NCBI GenBank assembly: GCA_014607495.2
Contig: CP053156.1
Span: forward strand, 7,750,001 to 7,814,000
Direction of reading: 5' to 3'
DNA length: 64,000 nucleotides
From: Carposina sasakii
Taxonomy: Eukaryota > Arthropoda > Insecta > Lepidoptera > Carposinidae
Made by a program: the position numbers and the translations under genes. This document shows positions 21,951 to 30,660 of this stretch, piece after piece. Every line of letters starts with the position of its first letter. Within the stretch, counting starts at the first letter, position 1. The notes below the pieces were generated by a model. It did no database searches. It was given only the letters and a program-made list of their open reading frames with translations, and was not told where the DNA came from.

Positions 21951-22140
21951 AATACAAGAATATTATAAAATTATTAATAAAGAAATGGAAAAAACTCCTC
22001 ACCCGGGTGGGAATCGAACCCACGACCCCTGCATTCCGCGTGTCAGTGCTTAGTGGTTAGAGCACTGATATATAATAATATATAATATCTTGACTAAGAT
22101 AAATTTATAAAAACACTTCTCCATTAATACAAGAATATTA
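21951..22140 (-). mobile_element. SINE with inverted head and 15-bp target duplication
   Basis: The insert is 21966-22125. AATACAAGAATATTA occurs at 21951-21965 and 22126-22140. The body on the - strand carries GTGGGTTCGATTCCCACC (B box). At about 22050 the SINE's head TAGTGGTTAGAGCACTGA appears in the opposite orientation, followed by about 55 bp of A/T-rich DNA before the duplication. So the 5' part is inverted relative to the 3' part. Confidence 0.85.
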
Positions 22141-22439
22141 AGAGATAGTGACACGGCCATAGGGTTGTCTGTTCATATCTCTGTCTACGGTTTATAATTA
22201 TTGTTCAGTATACTATTATATTACTAAGCGTGTCTTATAGCTTATTTATTTATTTATTTTTATTTATATGTACACGGACTTAACGGCATTACAGCGATAC
22301 CAAGGTGCCGTCAAGTTTAGGAGAAAATAAATTGATATCACTACAAATACAATAGCCTATTGTATATTATTTTTAAAAATGTTGAATTCTCTTTGAATGA
22401 CATTTATTCGAAGGCGCTTTTGGAATACAAATATAATAA
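22141..22439. other. DIP intron 3, unassigned
   Basis: Contains a TTATTTATTTATTTATTTTT simple run near 22240. No other feature. Confidence 0.4.
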
Positions 22440-22570
22440 TATTATTGAGGTCGCCTCTGATCACCCAGGTGATGTTATCAGATCATATTAGCAGGTGATC
22501 ATTGGACACTGAAAGGTCGCCAATAATATCACCTAGGTGATTATAGTAGAGTAGACCACTGCAACGAAGT
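22440..22570 (-). repeat. Small repeat with GATCACCCAGGTGAT palindromes
   Basis: GATCACCCAGGTGAT, GCAGGTGATCATTGG and ATCACCTAGGTGATTATAGT recur within about 100 bp and match a shorter copy near 36385-36430 (TTCCACTATGATCACCCAGG). Probably a small MITE; termini are not defined. Confidence 0.5.
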
Positions 22571-22689
22571 TTATCATGATCGCCCTTTTTTGCGAAGTGC
22601 AAGCAACTCGGTACGTTAAATATCTAATTCTTCAGGGGAAGGCGCGCTTAAACACTAATAAAATTGAGCTTAATATTTTGGTCTGTTAG

Positions 22690-22818
22690 TGACGTCATGG
22701 GAAGGGCCAGTGCTGAATATCAGCAGTGTTACAAGACAGCATGCGGGAGCGTACCTCTGCATCGCTTCCAACGGAGTCCCGCCGACCGTCAGCAAGAGAA
22801 TCATGCTCAGTGTAGAAT
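22690..22818 (+). CDS. DIP gene exon 4: Ig2 second half
   Basis: The acceptor is TTTTGGTCTGTTAG and the donor GAAT|GTAAGT, phase 1 on both sides. It encodes VTSWEGPVLNISSV, the DxGxYxC-like AGAYLC with the second Ig2 cysteine, and IASNGVPPTVSKRIMLSVE. The AxYLCIASNGVPP block is nearly invariant in DIPs. The NIS sequon is conserved-looking. Only 372 bp separate it from exon 5. Confidence 0.97.
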
Positions 22819-23190
22819 GTAAGTGACAAGACAAATTTGACACCAATCTACTTACATTTGGGTACTTATAAGTGTGAAGGCGTTTCACTTTCTCTACGAT
22901 TTTTCACTATTAGTTAAAATCCTTACCTGGATCATAGAGTCTGGATGAATCTAGGTAGAATGCGTATCCAGGGAAAGCTACTTTACGTAAATCATTTTAG
23001 CAATCTCTCCTGCCGCCAAATATCGCACCACAGCTCCCCAGCAACATTGCATGCTTTCTACTGATTCCTCGCAGAGATTGGACCATGTCACACTAACCGC
23101 GTACACATACGAGCGTTCTTTCGGCCGATTTATACGCTACGTATCTTTATGTTACAACAAGTCAGATTGTACAGAATTGGTTACTTTCAG
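22819..23190. other. DIP intron 4
   Basis: A 372-bp intron without a recognised repeat; ends in TGGTTACTTTCAG. Confidence 0.85.
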
Positions 23191-23325
23191 TTCCACCAGT
23201 CATAACCATCCGGAATCAGCTGGTTGGAGCTGCATTGGACTCTGATCTGATGTTGGAGTGCGTGATAGAAGGGTTCCCCAAACCAATCAGCTACTGGAGC
23301 AGATACACCGGGGAAATCGTCACAG
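23191..23325 (+). CDS. DIP gene exon 5: Ig3 first half
   Basis: The acceptor is GGTTACTTTCAG and the donor CACAG|GTTAGT, phase 1 on both sides. It encodes PPVITIRNQLVGAALDSDL, the first Ig3 cysteine in MLECVIEG, and FPKPISYWSRYTGEIVT with the Ig3 tryptophan. NQLVGA is a family hallmark at the Ig2-Ig3 junction. Confidence 0.96.
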
Positions 23326-24055
23326 GTTAGTGACTTATGTCCTTCTCTTTCTACGCTTATGTCTGTGTGTTATGTCAAAATTTGGCGAAAGATGGCAAAC
23401 CAGGCAAATATTATCTGTTCTTTATACCTTATTCTTATTCTTTATTGCACATACACAAAAAGAAATATGGCATACAACATTAAAGATGTACAATGGCAAG
23501 CTTATCTCGACCAGAGATCTCTTCCAGCAAGCCAAGCAAGTAAAGAGAAATTATTAACAACAGGGTAACATACCTTATATATCTTTATTCTTTACCACGT
23601 GGATTAATTGGTGAATAGCGGATGCGTGACACCTCTGCCCTACCTTTTTACACAAAATGGGCATGTATTCGCGTAACCTTAATCTAACAGTAACAACTTG
23701 ATACCTATAGAATTTCTAACTTTATTAAAGCTCCAACCTAATATCCACGGGGAGTTGAATAAAACGTTTTTTTACTATAATACAATGCCCGAGTCTGATA
23801 ATTGAATTCGCTAGAAAATTCCCTAGTCCCACGCGGTACTAGTGCTTCAGGACTATACAAAGAATAACATGAATAATAAGTCGGCTATTGTAGATGTCGA
23901 CGGAGGATTTATGCAAAGTATTTAGATGTTCGATTCGCATTATGTTAGAGATGCAGTGTTTTAAAATTTAATAGGTACCTATACTTGAAGACGTAGTATT
24001 TAAATCAGTCATGCAATGCTAAAGATTACAGGTTCCGTAAATATAGGTAACTTTG
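23326..24055. other. DIP intron 5, unassigned
   Basis: No recognised feature. An ORF at 23258-23557 merely reads through exon 5 into the intron in another frame. Confidence 0.45.
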
Positions 24056-24057
24056 AT

Positions 24058-24178
24058 TTAAAGCCGACTTTTCCAAAGTGAGAAACGATGTGAAACTATT
24101 CTCTAAAACTAGATCAAGATATAGACAGAATTAGCTTATCCTTAGGCTATCTGACCATTGGGAAAATCAGCCCTTATT
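24058..24178. repeat. MITE family C, decayed copy
   Basis: Ends AAGCCGACTTTTCCAAAGTG and CTATCTGACCATTGGGAAAA TCAGCCC resemble the GGGCTGATTTTTCC termini of the 18489 hairpin, with AGATCAAGAT in the middle. The arms are diverged and pair only in part. Confidence 0.6.
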
Positions 24179-24774
24179 GAAACAAAAAATTTGCATGGCT
24201 GGCTATGAACCTTGCTTTGATAATTACCCTGGTACTCCATGGTAAGAGAGCCTCGACTCGAACCTCAAATTCTTTCTACGCAATGTATTTGACATCAAAT
24301 GTTATGCGATTTTTTTTCAGTAATACGTTGTACAATGTCTATGCGCATAAGTCATTTTTATATGAGTAGGTTCTCGGCAATTAAAAAGTTTACCATACCT
24401 TCTGCCGATTATATTATATAGCAAAGAATCTGTAATTGTACTCTAATTTTATCAGGTTTCCACTACATATCTAAAATTATATCATCCGTATATAAAACTC
24501 CATCTCTTTGATGTTAAATATACACCACCATAGACAGTGTATCTATTATCAAAACTAAAATACATGCATCGAGCATTAGTCATGACGCTTCTGTTACAAC
24601 TCGATTTCCCAAAACAAACTTTGAGTTTCCTCAAGTGAATAATAATGCAATTTTAATGTCGATAATGCAAAAATAGGAACATGTTAATAAGATAGCTGTT
24701 TAGGAACCTTAGAGGAAATGCTATTTCAGTATTTCATTATTTGCCGCATGCGGGCAGATCCTCACCGTATAGTT
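24179..24774. other. DIP intron 5, unassigned
   Basis: No recognised feature. Confidence 0.4.
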
Positions 24775-25035
24775 ACTATTATATGGTGTATGGTGGTTTT
24801 GTCATGTGCAGAAAATGAATGGAAGTAGACTGACAAAAAGAGTGTATGGAAGTGTTTAAAGGAAAGACATCGCCAGAGTTTCGCAAAATCTAGAGAAAGG
24901 TCTCCTCCTAGCCTAAACCGATAAGCGTATATTTGGAACTTGATGATGCGAATGAAAGTATGCAAAAAGAAATCCGTAATCTCTGCTTGGCCGCTGGAAA
25001 TAAGACGTGATTCGGTATATGTATTAAAATCGAAT
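24775..25035 (+). pseudogene. Decayed LINE C-terminal tail abutting DIP exon 6
   Basis: In broken + frames: VMCRKMNGSRLTKRVYGSV, an NLEKG block, a CMK..M-like block and a terminal GRWK*DVI, paralleling the order HVEKMDESRLAKKVY, ILEKG, MKNIMKVDEA, YPSGKEA* of the copy at 20163-20575. At least four stops or frameshifts. The relic ends near 25015-25035, about 10-30 bases before exon 6, so the acceptor region of intron 5 is at or inside the LINE 3' end. Confidence 0.7.
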
Positions 25036-25045
25036 GAATGATCAG

Positions 25046-25195
25046 GTGGTGGCATGGATCCGCACAAGGTGGACGGCTCATTCCGGTCGGTACTCCGACT
25101 CCCTATCAGACACGTGACCCATTCCGACTACGGGGTCTACAAGTGCGTGTCCAAGAACTCGCTCGGCGACACGGAGGGGACCATCAAGGTGTATC
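25046..25195 (+). CDS. DIP gene exon 6: Ig3 second half
   Basis: The acceptor is AATGAATGATCAG with a poor pyrimidine tract, and the donor is TATC|GTAAGT, phase 1 on both sides. It encodes GMDPHKVDGSFRSVLRLPIR, then DYGVYKC with the second Ig3 cysteine, and VSKNSLGDTEGTIKVY. This is the conserved end of the third Ig domain. Confidence 0.95.
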
Positions 25196-25492
25196 GTAAG
25201 TGTCGCCTTACTATAGTATCTACGTTTTAGCACAATGGACTTGACAAGAAATTCACCATGTTATTACAAAATATTGTTTTAGCTAAGCATTGCCTAAATT
25301 TGACAGATACTTCATTCATTATGCTCTCAAAATGGAATTTTTATTCAGTGCCTAACTTAAGCGGTTTTATGATAACACCGTCGTTGTTTTACCTAATGTC
25401 ATCCTAGAAGAGATCTTAGTTTTGAACTAGCTTTTGTATTAATATGTAGGTACTTTGTAAAATATAATTATCAATAATAATTCTTTTTATAG
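25196..25492. other. DIP intron 6
   Basis: 297 bp, no feature; ends TTCTTTTTATAG. Confidence 0.7.
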
Positions 25493-25525
25493 CTATGCCT
25501 GCACCGGCCTTGGAGAATAAAAGTG
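25493..25525 (+). CDS. DIP gene exon 7: 33-bp stalk micro-exon
   Basis: The acceptor is TTCTTTTTATAG and the donor AGTG|GTAAGG. It fits phase 1 on both sides and reads PMPAPALENKS, including an NKS glycosylation sequon. DIPs carry a variable, proline- and serine-rich stalk here. Small size means the call rests on splice sites and frame only; it could be skipped or spurious. Confidence 0.6.
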
Positions 25526-25939
25526 GTAAGGGAAAGTTTTTGTAACTAATAAGAATTCATAATAATTATTAGCCAGTCCAATATTTTAGACCATTGAATT
25601 TAAAAAAAATAAATTCATAACCTATATCCAACCTTCATCAAAATTCTTAGTCATTAAAATACAGTCTCGTTATTATTAGAATAGAATAAACTAAAATTTA
25701 TATATTTCTATGAATAAATGATGAATGAATACCATTTTGTTTTGTGTAAATTTTTAAGTGTTTCAGCACAGGCTGGCCTCGTAATTTATTTTAATCAATT
25801 TTCCGCATTTCTTCATTTGTATTTGTGTACTTATCTAGATTATTATTTCCGTCAAAGTTATTAATAAAAAACTATATTCTATTTTTTATATCGATAATTC
25901 TCTTTTAGTATAATATTTTCTCTTTTTTATTTAATTCAG

Positions 25940-26002
25940 TTCTCCAGAGATTAAACATAATTTCCGAGAGATCTTCTGAGAGCACTCTATTTGGAACGCA
26001 AG
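25940..26002 (+). CDS. DIP gene exon 8: stalk exon
   Basis: The acceptor is TTTTATTTAATTCAG and the donor CAAG|GTAAGC; again phase 1 on both sides. It reads LQRLNIISERSSESTLFGTQ. No stop and no hydrophobic anchor, so at least one further exon is needed. Like exon 7 the call rests on splice consensus and phase, as the stalk is not conserved. Confidence 0.55.
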
Positions 26003-26259
26003 GTAAGCAAATAATTCTTAACATTTCAATTATAGGTTTATTATCCATTTAAATATATCACAAAAATATAAAGAAATTGTATTTTTTTTAATTTCTCTAT
26101 ATAGCCCCTTAACTTTAATCAGATTATTTATTATACATAATGGCAGTTTGAGATAGTCACATTCAGCAATACATAATCTCACTTTTTTATCATTAATGAT
26201 GTTGTGATGTACTGATCAGTTAGATAAATATAATCATATCGATGCTATTCGCTTCCTTT
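26003..26259. other. Intron after DIP exon 8, unassigned
   Basis: No recognised feature before the LINE. Confidence 0.4.
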
Positions 26260-26289
26260 TTAGCCTGTAGAGGATTTCAATAACATTAC

Positions 26290-27980
26290 AGCAAGTTCGT
26301 TTTTATGTTGCTGAAGTCTCTGCTTGTAACTGTTTTAGGACTTTTCTACGACCTCCCGGACAGTTGGGATATGTAGGTACTCATGTACTTCAAAGTTTTT
26401 TGTGAACCAGGTGCGCATGTCAGAGTTTTTAGTGCTTTGTTCTGGAAGCTTTGGAGTATCTCAATATTTGAATGGCTTGCCGATCCCCAGAGTTCTATGC
26501 CATATGTCCATACAGGTTTTAGGATGCATTTGTAGATTAGAATTTTATTCTCCAAATCAAGTGTGGATTGTCTGCCAACCAGCCAATTTATGTCTCTAAA
26601 CTTTTAAGCTACTTGATCCCTTTTGGCCTTTATATGATCATGCCATGTAAGTCTCCTATCAATGTGCATGCCTAGGTACTTGACAGTACTCCTATCTGGC
26701 AGTGCCTCTCCATCGAGTGTAACTTGAGGGCAATCTCCTCTTTTTAGAGCGAATGTAATGTGGACAGACTTGGCAGCACTAGCCTTAATTCTCCACTTTT
26801 TCAGCCATGACCCAATCTTATCTAGGTGTTCTTGGAGTTTAGTTGATGCTCTGATCTGGTTTTTAGCGCAGGATAAGACTGCGGTATCTGCAGTCGGTAG
26901 GTCAGCAGTATAGACTGTGTAGAGAACAGGTCCCAGTACAGATCGCCGTGGCACTCCAGCCTTTATGGTGTAAAATGAGGATAGACTGTCTCCGGATTTA
27001 ACCTGGAATATTCGGTCCTCCAAATAAGACATAAGCAACATGTATGCATTATGTGGTAAGCAGATTTTTAGTTTACACAGAAGACCCTTGTGCCACACTC
27101 GGTCGAATGCCTGTTGTATATCAAGAAAAGCAGCTGAGCGGTATTCTTTTCTTTCTAAGGAATGTCGGATTGTGTGAACCAATCTGTGTATTTGCTCTGT
27201 CGTTCCGTGGTGTGCTCGGAAGCCAAACTGATGCTCTGGGATTGTGTTTTGTTCCTCAAGGATGGGTTTTATACGATCCAGTAGTATCTTCTCAAATAGT
27301 TTTGATAATAGAGGAAGAAGGCTTATCGGTCTGTACGAGGTTACTTCCGTTGGGGGTTTACCTGGTTTGGCTACCATATTTATGGTTGAGATTTTCCATA
27401 TAAGCGGAAAATGTTGTAGTCTCAGCACCGCGTTGAAAAGTATGACTAACAGGACAATTAATTTTTTTGGTAAATGATTCACGACTTCTGATGTAATCAA
27501 ATCGAAACCTGGAGCCTTTTTTGTCTTCAGGTTTTTAATATCTCTCAGTATTTCTGCTGTGGAGCATGGACGCAAAGGCAAAGACATTTGCTGGTCACTA
27601 TTTAGGATGTCGTCAATATTTTTTTCGGAAAACATTACGTCGGATTCATTTGGTTTGAATACATCTTTTAGAAACACAGCAAATAGTTCCGCTTTATCCG
27701 AAGACTTCCTTGCCCATTTACCATTAGTCTGTCTTAGAGGAGGTATGTGCTCTTGGGGGCGTTTTAATGACTTAGTCATTTTCCAGAGTGAATAGTCATC
27801 TGCTTTCCGAGTTGATAAGGTTTTTAGTCTATCTTGTAGGGTGGCGTTTTCGTGTTCCTTGAGCATTTGTTTTAAATGTTTTTGTGCATTATTAAGAGCC
27901 CTTTTATCATGTGCTGTCCTGCTTGCGTGCCATTGTCGCCTCAGCCTTCGTTTCATGGCTATCATCTTCCGTATTTCCAC
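26290..27980 (-). pseudogene. Jockey ORF2: reverse transcriptase and C-terminal region
   Basis: 27980-26604 is a 458-codon open piece. It shows KTKKAPGFDLITSEVVNHLP, TSYRPISLLPLLSKLFEK, HQFGFRAHHGTTEQIHRL and the motif-A block AFLDIQQAFDRVWHKGL. The QGSVLGP motif is changed to PRRSVLGP, and the F/YADD active-site box is lost: the text runs TADLPTADTAVLS, as if about 10-15 codons were deleted. After a stop at 26604, the C-terminal LIYKCILKPVWTYGIELWG (26550-26490) is still legible. Nonfunctional by sequence. Confidence 0.92.
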
Positions 27981-27989
27981 CGTATAATC

Positions 27990-29048
27990 CTATTTCAGAG
28001 CACTGTCTTTTATACACGGTGTCGACTTCCAAGCCGCTATTTGTCTAAGGTTGGTAGTATACAAGGCCGCGTTTTCAACATCTTCCGCTGTTTTAAGGGG
28101 TATCAGCAGGTTGGTGTTTTCTGTAATAAATTGCTGAAATGATTCCCAATCAGTTCTGCGATTATACAAAGTCAACCGTGGCTCCCGTAAGATTATTGCA
28201 GTACTTAGTGTACATATCACTGGTGTACGATCAGAGTTGCCATCTAGACATGATTCGACTTTTGTGTATAGTCCTGACATCCCTTTGGTGATAATGAAAT
28301 CGATAAGGTCTGGTTTTCTTATCTTGTCGGATGGCCAGTAAGTTGGCTCTCCATTTCGCAGTCAAAATATTGAGGGTCTTTCAATCTACGGCCTTTTTAA
28401 GTTCTCTGCCTCTAGTGGAGGGTCGTTATCCTAGAGCCCGGTGGTGGGCAGCACCCATATGAATTTTGAACGTTCTGAATTGTAACTCCTCCAGCAATAC
28501 AATTTCTCACCGAGCGTATTAAAAAAGGTGTTAAAAATTTGTTCGTTAACTCGATGCCGAGGCGGGAGGTATACTGCAGCTATGCTGAGTGGGCCCTGCC
28601 AGTCATCTATTGATACGACAGTAGCCTGCAGATACGCTTGCCTAATGTTTGGGAGAGCATGTTGTTTAATGTTTTAAACCCCCGACGCAAAAACGACGGG
28701 TTGTTATAAGTTCGACGTGTCTCTCTCTCTCTCTCTGTGTGTGTACGTGTGTGTGTGTAAATGTGTATGTGTCTGTCTGTGGCATCGTAGCTCCCAAACG
28801 GATGATCCGATTTTAATGCGGTTTTTTTCCTTTATTACAATTGCAGACCCAGCATGTGATGTTCCATCAGGATGGTTGGTGTAATATAAATTGTACCCCT
28901 TGATTACGATGACTTTTTCGTCAGTCATATGTGTCTCCGAAACCAAAAGAATGTCTATTCTGTTATGTTTGATAAATAGTTCTATCTCCCGCCTATTAGG
29001 CGGCAATCCATTGACGTTCCATGCTGCTAAACGTAAGTATTTTATCAT
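27990..29048 (-). pseudogene. Jockey ORF2: apurinic-type endonuclease, interrupted
   Basis: Starts at 29048 with MIKYLRLAAWNVNGLPPNRR and VSETHMTDEKV, bearing the catalytic Asn and Glu motifs. It breaks at about 28828 on an inserted repeat, resumes near 28670 with LPNIRQAYLQATVVSIDDWQ and AAVYLPPRH, and after frame changes reaches GNSDRTPVICTL (about 28225), where the usual SDH catalytic triplet is SDR. So one catalytic His is replaced, in addition to frameshifts and the insert. Confidence 0.85.
28676..28828 (-). mobile_element. CCCCCGACGCAAAAACGACGGG repeat inserted in the Jockey endonuclease
   Basis: AACCCCCGACGCAAAAACGA, TGTTATAAGTTCGACGTGTC, a CT/GT-rich microsatellite, GGCATCGTAGCTCCCAAACG and GATGATCCGATTTTAATGCG match 30660-30800 in order. 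It separates two halves of the endonuclease that are contiguous in the parent element. Confidence 0.85.
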
Positions 29049-29338
29049 TTTTCATATTGGGCAATAAGAGTCGTTAGGAGTCCCATTAGGGTGCCTATTT
29101 GTTGTATGAGAATATCTATCTTCTCTGATTGTTTAATTATGATTTGTTCTAACGAACTTGTTGGCTGAGATTCTATATTCTCTGGATTTTTGTTCTAGTA
29201 TACTGTATTTCTAATATCTGGAGTGGGTGGGTTTGATGGTGGTGGTCTAGTGTGGCTGCTTGGCTGTAATTGTGGAAAGTCATCCATTTTAAAGAGAACA
29301 GTATTATTTTTCGTATTCTTCATATTTGATAATGGAGC

Positions 29339-29541
29339 TCATTTGTGAGGTGGCTGTATGATTTTCCTTGCACGAATCTCTTTGTACATTTGGCACTCCT
29401 TGTAGTTGGCAGGATGATCGCCTAGGCACAATGTACATGTGGCTGGTGTATTTCTGTCTTTTTTCGGGCAATCTATAGTTCTATGTCCTTCTGCGCATTT
29501 AACGCATCTGTAGGGACGCATGCAATTGTTCTTAGTATGTC
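29339..29541 (-). pseudogene. Jockey ORF1 (gag) zinc-knuckle region, proximal piece
   Basis: The - strand gives HTKNNCMRPYRCVKCAEGHR, DCPKKDRNTPATCTLCLGDH and PANYKECQMYKEI: the end of a first CCHC knuckle and two further ones, the RNA-binding array of LINE ORF1. The first Cys pair of knuckle 1 lies on the far side of an insertion, at 30258-30300. Confidence 0.85.
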
Positions 29542-30263
29542 TGTCGTGGCCATATCGTAGAATTGATCTTTTCATGATATGGTCGAGCATTTCATGAAAT
29601 GGTCGCATTTCATGAAAAGTTCAACTGTCTATTGGCCACATCATGATATGGTTTGGGCAGATCGATGATAAAAATCGTTTCTCGATATGGGCAACTAAAC
29701 GCCCGATCATTTCATGAAGTGGTCAAGATTATTGATCATATCGTAAAATAGTTACATGAATCAGTAGAGGCGCTACGCGCATGTGTGGATGGCGGATTTT
29801 TCGTTATAAAACAAATTAAAGAGAGTAGGGTGACTATGCAGAAGAAGTTCACGGATAGTGTGTTATATTGTATAATGTAGACATATTGTTAAACAAAAAC
29901 CTTAGATTACGATAGGTTAGGTTAGGTTAGACTATGACAAATGACGCACGAGCCGAGCGAGCGGAGCGAGCGTAGCGTCCGGCGATGTGCCAGATGCGAA
30001 TCGCTTTTGTAAAGTCGGCAAAAAAAATCATACCGTCATACCATACTTACCTATATATATGGTGTACGGTATATATTATTTATATAAGCTCTTACCACAT
30101 TCTGGACACCCTGTTAATACGATTTGGCCAAACGTGGATGCAAAATCGTGAAATGTAGACGATTTAACGATCTGGTCAAATTGAATTGGCCACTACATGA
30201 AATGCGACCACTTCATGAAATGCTCGACCATTTCATGAAATGATCAATTTTACAATATATGTC
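29536..30263. mobile_element. MITE, about 715 bp, with long imperfect inverted repeats, inserted in gag
   Basis: The insert is about 29542-30257, with TATGTC on both sides (29536-29541 and 30258-30263). The left arm reads AATTGATCTTTTCATGATAT, GGTCGAGCATTTCATGAAAT, GGTCGCATTTCATG; the right arm is its reverse complement (CATGAAATGCGACCACTTCA, TGAAATGCTCGACCATTTCA, TGAAATGATCAATTTTAC). Arms are at least 75 bp with a repeated CATTTCATGAAATGGTC unit. The middle has GAGCCGAGCGAGCGGAGCGA. No ORF. It splits the first gag zinc knuckle. Confidence 0.85.
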
Positions 30264-30660
30264 CATACTGTTGACATCTAGCACATTGAGGAACTTCATA
30301 TGTTCTTCGTGGATCTTCAATCATAACTTTTGTATGATATACAGGATGTAACAAAAAGGGTATGTTAAGCGAAAAGCTATGTAAATAGCCCACTATAGAG
30401 AACCTATCCACAAAATTTGAGATCCGAAATCACATGTTTATTTTTCCCAATAGTATGGAGAATTTTTAAATATCTCAGGAATTTTCATACAATCTTGAAA
30501 AATAAAAATGTGATTTCGAGTTTCAAATTTTGGAAATAGGTTCTCTATAGTGGGCTATTTATACAGCTTTTCGCTTAACATACCCTTTCTGTTACACCCT
30601 GTATAGATTCTATACGCCTAAGTTCTGTAATTAAATTTACTTCCTTACGATTGATATTTT
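30258..30660 (-). pseudogene. Jockey ORF1 (gag) distal pieces
   Basis: 30337-30264 on the - strand gives KVMIEDPRRTYEVPQCARCQ and QYG, which continues directly into HTKNNC at 29539. 30660-30606 gives KNINRKEVNLITELRRIES. Between them sits MITE A. Text upstream of 30660 is lost. Confidence 0.75.
30340..30605. mobile_element. MITE family A, copy 3, inside Jockey gag
   Basis: Ends TACAGGATGTAACAAAAAGG and CTTTCTGTTACACCCTGTA with TATA at each border, compatible with a TA target. Subterminal GCGAAAAGCTATGTAAATAG and its complement are present. It is the best preserved copy. Confidence 0.92.

Larger units (their letters stand above)
7608..26002 (+). other. DIP/lachesin-family gene, eight visible exons (partial at both ends)
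   Basis: Exons are 7608-7705, 12230-12437, 18245-18403, 22690-22818, 23191-23325, 25046-25195, 25493-25525 and 25940-26002. Every junction has an AG acceptor and a GT donor, and joining them keeps one frame of about 324 residues. The product has three Ig domains (1: exons 1-2; 2: exons 3-4; 3: exons 5-6) followed by a short polar stalk. Diagnostic family text includes VAWLRVDTQTILTIHTHV, DRGWYMCQINTDPMKSQ, AYLCIASNGVPPTVSKR and YKCVSKNSLGDTEG. In the known family, such proteins are GPI- or membrane-anchored neuronal recognition molecules that bind Dpr proteins at synapses. The QNLVG-like start of Ig3 (NQLVGAAL) recalls the theta/eta branch, but the paralogue cannot be fixed. The signal peptide and C-terminal anchor are not seen. 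Confidence 0.93.
26260..30660 (-). mobile_element. Jockey-class LINE, broken and invaded
   Basis: On the - strand the parts appear in the expected order: ORF1 gag pieces (30660-30606, 30337-30258, 29541-29339), ORF2 endonuclease (29048-28000, interrupted), RT (27980-26604) and C-terminal region (26603-26290). The ORF1 start and 5' UTR are missing beyond 30660, where another repeat begins. At least three later elements sit inside it: 28676-28828, 29542-30257 and 30340-30605. It is antisense to the DIP gene and inactive. Confidence 0.9.
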
